The notes under the pieces were generated by a model. The model saw only the letters and a list, made by a program, of their open reading frames with translations, had not been told where the DNA came from and did not search any database. A program made the translations under genes and the position numbers. A stretch of 25,519 nt of DNA from a virus: positions 3,283 through 28,801 of the IMG/VR virus record IMGVR_UViG_3300029448_000299; one strand, 5' to 3'. Each line of letters starts with the position of its first letter. The first letter of the stretch is position 1. This document shows, in pieces, positions 22,209 to 25,519 of this stretch.

Positions 22209-22334
22209 TTAAAAGGTTTGTTTTTTAGAGTTTACAGATAATAAAGCTTCAAGCATCAATATTTTTTGCTCTAGCTTTTTAATAGTATCATCTTTATTCC
22301 GAGATGACATATTTTCTTTAGGTTTATTTTCCAT
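22209..22334 (-). CDS. Small helical protein, leader of the ERF operon, 41 aa
   Basis: This short frame was read directly. ATG 22334 is eight bases after a promoter-like TATATTTG, and its TAA is three bases before the ERF start. The sequence opens MENKPKENMSSRNKDDTIKK and continues as a helix LEQKILMLEALLSVN with Leu heptads. No family is recognised. The very short leader may mean near-leaderless translation. Confidence 0.6.
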   Translation of the reverse strand: MENKPKENMSSRNKDDTIKKLEQKILMLEALLSVNSKKQTF

Positions 22335-22342
22335 TTTTATTT

Positions 22343-22375
22343 CAAATATATTAAACAAATATTTAATAAATCAAA
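22343..22375 (-). promoter_or_regulatory. Bacteroidota-type promoter of the ERF-SSB operon
   Basis: On the minus strand TTTG (22375-22372) is followed after 21 bases by TATATTTG (22350-22343), matching TTG-N17-23-TAnnTTTG. It is placed directly after the ninG terminator and eight bases before ATG 22334, where an operon promoter is expected. Confidence 0.6.
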
Positions 22376-22382
22376 ATTAAAT

Positions 22383-22411
22383 AAAAAAAAGGTGAAATTA
22401 ATCACCCTTTT
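22383..22411 (-). terminator. Rho-independent terminator after ninG
   Basis: On the minus strand GGTGA / TCACC closes around a 6-base loop (TTAATT), extended by AAAA:TTTT with one bulged G, and is followed by T8. It lies about 54 bases after the ninG stop and directly before the ERF promoter candidate. Confidence 0.85.
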
Positions 22412-22418
22412 GAATTAA

Positions 22419-22449
22419 TGGGGCGGTAAAAATACCAAGCTCTGCCCCA
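22419..22449 (-). other. Two-tier hairpin in the ninG 3' untranslated region
   Basis: On the minus strand TGGGGC, AGAGCTT, GGTA, TTTT, TACC, GCCCCA can fold into a 6-bp outer stem and a 4-bp inner stem separated by a one-sided 7-nt bulge. It precedes the terminator by a few bases. Role unknown; RNA stability or protein binding are options. Confidence 0.5.
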
Positions 22450-22464
22450 AGTAAACCACCACAG

Positions 22465-22845
22465 TTATAATTCTTTGACTAATTTAGTGTATAATTTTAT
22501 TTTTTCCAAAAGTTCATCATTTGTAAACTTAGTTAACATCTGAGATTTTAAATGTAACTCATTAGCAGTGCCTTCACCGAACTTTTTATCTAGATTTTTT
22601 GAAAATAAATACTGTTGACCATTGTCAAAAATGTTGCATTTTATACATTGGGGTTGAACATTTAGCTCTGACCATCTAGTTGCCATGTACTTCCTAGACA
22701 TAAAATGACCGGCGTGTAATTCTTTGAAGTTTCTAGAAGAGCCACAAGTGAAACAAGTCGATATTTCATCTACTGAATCTTTTCGCCTTACCCAAATGCT
22801 AAATATTTTGTCAAGCTTCTTTATTAATTTAGTTCTTTCAGCCAT
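22465..22845 (-). CDS. ninG: NinG/Rap-like recombination nuclease, 126 aa
   Basis: The start is ATG 22845. Zinc-type cysteines occur as CFTC (31-34) and CIKC (67-70). Between them KELHAGHFMSRKYMATRWSE (41-60) carries the GHF and R-W core of the NinG family (Rap in phage lambda), an HNH-like fold. Lambda NinG/Rap promotes and resolves recombination intermediates, including Holliday junctions. The C-terminal helix is short but within the family range. It is preceded by a structured non-coding region and followed by its own terminator, so it is likely expressed as a separate unit beside the ERF operon. Confidence 0.87.
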   Translation of the reverse strand: MAERTKLIKKLDKIFSIWVRRKDSVDEISTCFTCGSSRNFKELHAGHFMSRKYMATRWSELNVQPQCIKCNIFDNGQQYLFSKNLDKKFGEGTANELHLKSQMLTKFTNDELLEKIKLYTKLVKEL

Positions 22846-22858
22846 ATTCTTAGTATAC

Positions 22859-22878
22859 GCATCCCTTTATGGGGATGC
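22859..22878. other. Seven-bp perfect hairpin upstream of ninG
   Basis: GCATCCC, a 6-base loop TTTATG, then GGGATGC. It lies 14 bases upstream of the ninG ATG on the minus strand, so in RNA it could hinder ribosome loading or block read-through. No T tract follows on the minus strand, so it is not a standard terminator in that direction. Only TTT follows on the plus strand. Confidence 0.55.
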
Positions 22879-22895
22879 TTTAACAGCTTATGCAA

Positions 22896-22920
22896 CCCCC
22901 CCCTACCCCCCCTTCAAGGA
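22896..22920 (-). repeat. G-run tract G7-TA-G8 with adjoining imperfect hairpin (REP-like)
   Basis: On the minus strand CTCCTCCTTGAAGGGGGGG is followed by TAGGGGGGGG. The two G runs stand out against AT-rich surroundings. TCCTCCT and AGGGGGG can pair around a TGA triloop with one G-T pair, while the second G run is free. The pattern resembles short palindromic intergenic elements of Bacteroidota genomes, but I cannot compare it here. It lies about 50-75 bases upstream of ninG. Confidence 0.45.
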
Positions 22921-23003
22921 GGAGAATAAAAATATTTGCCTGATCCAAGCACCGTTTAAAATGCAAGTTTGGTCTTGATGACACCCAAATATAATAAACT
23001 TTT

Positions 23004-23444
23004 TTATTTTTTGGCAGATGTGCCATAGTAATATGCAAAGATGTTGCTGATTACAACACCTTCCACCATGCCCATTAGGTGAACAAAGAGGTCATTGTCA
23101 GTTACAGAGGGCACATAAACAACAGCGTAGATAATAAAAGCGAATGACAACAGCCCAACAATGCCGGTAAGCTGCATCATGTAATCTTTTTTACCAGTTT
23201 TAGCTATTTCAATTTCTCTTTTTCGTGCAGAATCTCGATCTTCTACCTCAAGTTTATATAATTCTTTGTGTTGCTCTTGCAAAACCTTCTTATCTTCTGG
23301 TGAGATATCCGGATCTTCTGCAATCATTTTACTAACCATACCCAAAACACCAGCATCTGGAAGCAAATCACCAGCTACATTTAAAATTTTAGGTGCAATT
23401 TTAGAAAGTAAACCACCAAGTTTAGTGTCTTTGAATTTTTTCAC
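23004..23444 (-). CDS. Holin-like protein with two membrane segments, 146 aa
   Basis: The start is GTG 23444, which overlaps the previous stop (GTGA). An amphipathic N-terminal part and a charged helix (LEVEDRDSARKREIEIAKTG, 65-84) precede two membrane spans at about 90-110 and 119-140, and the C-terminus is SAKK. The D-R-D-S-A-R-x-R-E segment followed by paired spans resembles the 3TM holin of gene transfer agents and similar phage proteins. With an endolysin three genes upstream, holin is the likely role: forming inner-membrane holes that release the endolysin. A third span is not evident, unless the N-terminal helix inserts. Confidence 0.72.
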   Translation of the reverse strand: MKKFKDTKLGGLLSKIAPKILNVAGDLLPDAGVLGMVSKMIAEDPDISPEDKKVLQEQHKELYKLEVEDRDSARKREIEIAKTGKKDYMMQLTGIVGLLSFAFIIYAVVYVPSVTDNDLFVHLMGMVEGVVISNIFAYYYGTSAKK

Positions 23445-23716
23445 TTCTTATAGACTCTGTTTTCGATATCTTTTAAGCGTTCATCTTGGCGTTCAAACTC
23501 TTTTATAAGCCATTCAATTTTCTGATTCACCACTCTAGTATCATCTTGTTCTATTAATGGCTTAGGCAGCGTCTTTGCCACCTCTATTTCGCTTTTAAGA
23601 ACACTATAACTCATCGCTACTGATACAATCATTCCAATAGCCATTAATAAAGTCTTAATATCTAAGTGAAAATCTGGTTTTTTATCGCCATCTATGTCTA
23701 CGCCTACTTGTGTCAT
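23441..23716 (-). CDS. Lysis-module membrane protein with Ca-loop-like motif, 91 aa
   Basis: ATG 23716 is coupled (ATGA) to the 44-aa gene, and the stop is coupled to the holin-like gene. The N-terminus has VDIDGDKKPDFHLDIKTL (6-23), with Asp spacing like an EF-hand or dockerin loop. One membrane span lies at about 20-41. The remainder is a charged helix (IEWLIKEFERQDERLKDIEN) likely to form a coiled coil. Similar small proteins with D-x-D-x-D-x-x-P-D at the start occur in marine phage lysis regions as I recall. It could be a holin partner or a spanin-like protein, but it has no lipobox. Confidence 0.66.
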   Translation of the reverse strand: MTQVGVDIDGDKKPDFHLDIKTLLMAIGMIVSVAMSYSVLKSEIEVAKTLPKPLIEQDDTRVVNQKIEWLIKEFERQDERLKDIENRVYKK

Positions 23717-23847
23717 CTTTTTTCTTTAAATGCTTTGTAGCAAATAGCTACAGCTTGTTTATCGTTTACTTCTTTTTTCATGAATGGTATGCACCTTTTC
23801 ATGAAAGCATTAATTTTTTCTTTCGGTTTGGGTTTGGGTATTGGCAT
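23713..23847 (-). CDS. Small cysteine protein of the RC...QAxAICY type, 44 aa
   Basis: This short frame was read directly. ATG 23847 overlaps the endolysin stop by one base (TAATG), and its stop overlaps the next ATG (ATGA). The peptide has a Pro/Lys N-terminus (MPIPKPKPKEK), then FMKRCIPFMKKEVNDKQAVA and ICYKAFKEK. The spacing of RC and Q-A-x-A-I-C-Y is a pattern I recall as a short conserved protein or domain in many phages. The function is unknown. Conservation of the two Cys suggests a disulphide or metal site. Confidence 0.74.
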   Translation of the reverse strand: MPIPKPKPKEKINAFMKRCIPFMKKEVNDKQAVAICYKAFKEKR

Positions 23848-24314
23848 TATCTAAAAGAGTAACGTGTTTTAGATCGGCTTTTGGTTGCTGTTAGCTTTTG
23901 ATTTCTATAATTTTTTTCATCTTCACAAATACCAACATGAATCCATGCTGGATTTTCTTCTGTGCCAAATTCCCAGATAAGTTGGTCAAATTTTAGGTTT
24001 TTTTCCATCCACCTAAATAAATCAGCATTTGTTTTTTTGCCAAGTGAATCTAAATCCATTGCCAAGCCAAATCTATGGGCACTAGTAGAACTCCCACCAA
24101 TAGATTTGTTAGTTCTTTCACTTCTAAAACAGCTATTAACTCTGATGGGGTGACCGGCCCACTTTCTAAGTGGTTCGAATATCTCTTCGGCTACCCTTTT
24201 AATATTCTCTAACTCTTTTTTATTTGGTGTGTTATCAATACCTAAAGCTTTTGCTGTTTCGCTTCTAGTAGCTTCATTAAATGTTATGTGTTTACTTATC
24301 TTCTCTTTCTTCAT
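23847..24314 (-). CDS. M15-family peptidase endolysin, 155 aa
   Basis: ATG 24314 is preferred; ATGs at 24323 and 24326 only add a four-residue overlap with the previous gene. The peptidase M15 (VanY/M15A-like) residues are all seen: His80 and Asp87 in SAHRFGLAMD, Glu115 in QLIWEFG and His126 in WIHVG, which form the zinc site and base. RVNSCFRSERTNKSIGGSS is also typical. The enzyme should cut peptide cross-links in peptidoglycan at lysis. There is no signal peptide or cell-wall binding domain, so it needs the holin-like protein 400 bases downstream to reach the wall. Confidence 0.9.
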   Translation of the reverse strand: MKKEKISKHITFNEATRSETAKALGIDNTPNKKELENIKRVAEEIFEPLRKWAGHPIRVNSCFRSERTNKSIGGSSTSAHRFGLAMDLDSLGKKTNADLFRWMEKNLKFDQLIWEFGTEENPAWIHVGICEDEKNYRNQKLTATKSRSKTRYSFR

Positions 24315-24519
24315 AGCTACCATCATCTATTTTAATATTAATATTACCGTATTTTTCATTCAAATCTTCTAGTGTCATCTCTTGTAATTCAACTAAATCA
24401 TCTAATAGTTTTGAAAGTTTATGCTTTTTGTAATCTAAAGCCCCCATTTCTAAAGCTATTTGATTCTTTTGAGTTTCTTGCTCTTTGAGTTTGCTTAATT
24501 CTTCGTCTGTAATTTTCAT
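24292..24519 (-). CDS. Small coiled-coil phage protein, 75 aa
   Basis: The start is ATG 24519. Nearly all residues are helical: MKITDEELSKLKEQETQKNQ, then IALEMGALDYKKHKLSKLLD, with a closing acidic LNEKYGNINIKIDDG. This matches a small coiled-coil protein I recall from marine phages, with the pattern KYG-x-V/I-N-I-x-D-G near the end. It lies between fibre-associated small genes and the endolysin. It probably dimerises. A chaperone for tail fibre assembly is possible but untested. Confidence 0.7.
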   Translation of the reverse strand: MKITDEELSKLKEQETQKNQIALEMGALDYKKHKLSKLLDDLVELQEMTLEDLNEKYGNINIKIDDGSYEEREDK

Positions 24520-24539
24520 AGTTTTTGCTTTAAAGATAA

Positions 24540-24800
24540 TTATTCTTCAGAAACTAAAGTTAAATTTAAACTAGTAGCTACACATTGATAAATGTAGTCA
24601 TCATCTGCATTCCAAGCAGTATAGGCTTCACCACTAATTCCCATATTACCATTTGATACTTGATGCCCTTCTTCTGTTAGTAGTTGCCAATAAAAAGATG
24701 CACTTTCTCCTAAAGTTACACTTGTACCTTGTACTTGTAACTGTGTTGCAGTTTTGGTTGTTCCATTCTGCCATATTGAAATTGGTTCTATTTGTTTCAT
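24540..24800 (-). CDS. Small beta-rich phage protein, 86 aa
   Basis: ATG 24800 overlaps the preceding stop (ATGA). The sequence opens MKQIEPISIWQNGTTKTATQ and contains ASFYWQLLTEEGHQVSNGN and GEAYTAWNADDDYIYQCVA. This matches a short marine phage protein I recall that lies next to tail fibre genes, with an I-W-x-N-G start and W-N-x-D/N-x-D near the end. No membrane segment or catalytic motif is seen. A virion accessory role is inferred from position. Confidence 0.72.
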   Translation of the reverse strand: MKQIEPISIWQNGTTKTATQLQVQGTSVTLGESASFYWQLLTEEGHQVSNGNMGISGEAYTAWNADDDYIYQCVATSLNLTLVSEE

Positions 24801-25057
24801 CCTCCTATTGGGGTTTGATTATCTAAATTTGCAGCGTAATCAGCCTTCACCTCATCCGTCCAAACCGCATTACATACCGCTTGTACTTCTGCACCTTCTC
24901 CGCTTATATCAGCATCACAACTTAATACGTGCCTATGAAATGAGCGTGATATTTCTTTGCCGTCATCTGTTATAACAGTTGCTTGTCTAACATTTATTGC
25001 TTTATAATCTCCGACAATTTCTATTTTATCAATTTTTATTATTTTTTCTAAACCCAT
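24797..25057 (-). CDS. Small phage protein next to the fibre gene, 86 aa
   Basis: The start is ATG 25057, ten bases after the fibre-like gene ends. The protein opens with KIIKIDKIEIVGDYKAINV, then RQATVITDDGKEISRSFHRH (about 24-43), VLSCDADISGEGAEVQAVCN and VWTDEVKADYAAN. The S-F-H-R-H and D-x-S/T-G-x-x-A/E-x-V-x-A-V pattern is widespread in marine phages as I recall, always near tail fibres. The role is unknown. Confidence 0.74.
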   Translation of the reverse strand: MGLEKIIKIDKIEIVGDYKAINVRQATVITDDGKEISRSFHRHVLSCDADISGEGAEVQAVCNAVWTDEVKADYAANLDNQTPIGG

Positions 25058-25067
25058 AATTATTTAT

Positions 25068-25519
25068 TTAAACGTAATACCATCCGCTAATTATTAATTC
25101 TGTTAAACTTGTAGCGTCACTATTTGCAATAGTTGAACTACTTCCATTATTTTTGTGAAAGTATATATATGTTCCCGATCCTGTACCATCATTTATAATA
25201 GGTAAATAAGTGCTTGTGTTAAAACTTCCCGAATAAGCTATATTTGCTGACGTATAATCCGCTGCCGTAGTGTCACCTGCTACGGGTAAACTTATCCTAA
25301 GTTCACTAGAATTTGATGTTATACTAATAGAATAACAATAAAAACTAAAATAACAGATATTACCTATAATTGTATATCTTGAATTAGCTGTAGTTCCAAT
25401 AGTACCGCCGCTTATAATTGAAACTGTCCAAGTACCCCCCTCCTCGTATTTGTCCAAAGTTGTGCCTGTTCCAAACTGAATGCCGTTTTGGAATGTAGCC
25501 AAACCCCCCGAAGAGATGG
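25068..25519 (-). CDS. Tail fibre-like protein, C-terminal part (N-terminus cut)
   Basis: The frame stays open to base 25519, where the residues ISSGGLATFQNGIQFGTG precede the rest. The TTG at 25502 is therefore better read as an internal Leu than a start. The end of the protein has TTLDKYEEGGTWTVSI, then SRYTIIGNICYFSFYC and RISLPVAG, a beta-strand layout common at the ends of marine phage tail fibres (DDYEEGTWTP type). It is likely a trimeric receptor-binding or fibre protein. The missing N-terminal part lies outside the window. Confidence 0.76.
   Translation of the reverse strand, partial: ISSGGLATFQNGIQFGTGTTLDKYEEGGTWTVSIISGGTIGTTANSRYTIIGNICYFSFYCYSISITSNSSELRISLPVAGDTTAADYTSANIAYSGSFNTSTYLPIINDGTGSGTYIYFHKNNGSSSTIANSDATSLTELIISGWYYV

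Noticed and set aside
22921-22970. Plus-strand AAGGAGGAG as a ribosome site for a plus gene
   Set aside because: The only near start is a TTG followed by eight codons and a stop; no plus-strand gene is supported anywhere.
22874-22978. Minus-strand 34-codon frame from a GTG near 22985 across the G runs
   Set aside because: Composition follows the G tract (Gly-rich end) with no coupling; more likely non-coding.
25068-25502. Fibre-like gene as a complete 144-aa protein starting at TTG 25502
   Set aside because: The frame remains open upstream to the window edge with a family-like sequence, so the TTG is probably internal.
1-25519. DnaA boxes, CRISPR repeats, tRNA, integrase, reverse transcriptase or template repeats
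   Set aside because: I looked for these on both strands and saw no convincing instance; single near-matches to TTATCCACA lie in coding sequence.

Overview
The window looks like part of the genome of a tailed phage, most likely a siphovirus infecting a marine or aquatic Bacteroidota (Flavobacteriia-like) host. The evidence is AT-rich DNA by eye, starts that mostly lack strong Shine-Dalgarno sequences, TAnnTTTG-type promoter candidates, and protein families that I recall from flavobacterial and uncultured marine phages. The host is an inference. Every gene I can support is on the minus strand, so transcription runs from base 25519 to base 1. Genes are packed with 1-26 nt overlaps (many ATGA, GTGA or TAATG) or gaps of a few bases. 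No gene-free stretch reaches 300 bases; the longest are about 158 bp (22846-23003) and 132 bp (13830-13961). No integrase, repressor, tRNA, IS, CRISPR array or reverse transcriptase was seen. Both ends cut genes: a fibre-like protein lacks its N-terminus at 25519, and the portal protein lacks its C-terminus at base 1.

In transcription order: (1) 25519-23004 holds the C-terminus of a fibre-like protein, three small phage-typical proteins, an M15 peptidase endolysin, a 44-aa cysteine protein, a one-span membrane protein and a two-span holin-like protein. (2) 22845-19781 is recombination and replication: NinG/Rap, then a terminator and a promoter candidate, ERF-type annealing protein, SSB-like protein, a second terminator, a RepA-like RecA-fold ATPase, a sigma-factor-like protein and small genes. 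(3) 19728-15914 is nucleotide and DNA metabolism: a PP-loop/PAPS-reductase-like protein, a C5-cytosine methyltransferase, a 5'-3' exonuclease, a zinc-ribbon protein, an orphan DnaA-domain-IV-like protein and an N6/N4 DNA methyltransferase. (4) 15896-13962 is packaging: small and large terminase and a PD-(D/E)xK-like nuclease. (5) 13829-5955 is tail: three unknown small genes, a terminator, a tail-assembly-chaperone-like gene with a hidden -1 frame extension, neck/tail-completion proteins, a gp10-like protein, two large tail structural proteins and the tape measure. (6) 5921-1 is head: XkdF-like protease, a DUF5824-like protein, scaffold-like and decoration-like proteins, major capsid, a tail-tube-like protein, a terminator, a small structural protein and the portal.

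The best candidate for something overlooked is in the chaperone-like gene (12377-13030). A run of nine T is followed by an 81-codon open stretch in the -1 frame. That stretch has no ATG, GTG or TTG start before its last 27 codons, and it encodes a protein-like sequence with a WGWY motif. This is the pattern of programmed -1 frameshifting in tail assembly chaperones. Other points of interest are the permuted order (tail module before head module, portal far from terminase), a PP-loop enzyme with a cysteine set that could hold an Fe-S cluster beside a cytosine methyltransferase, domain insertions in the 799-aa tail protein, a palindrome-promoter region at 13830-13961, and a structured leader with G-runs before ninG.

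Several starts were moved from the longest open frame to a start that fits the neighbour better: 5344, 4575, 11803, 14396, 20563 and 24314. Ten genes of 41-59 codons were read directly from the sequence.
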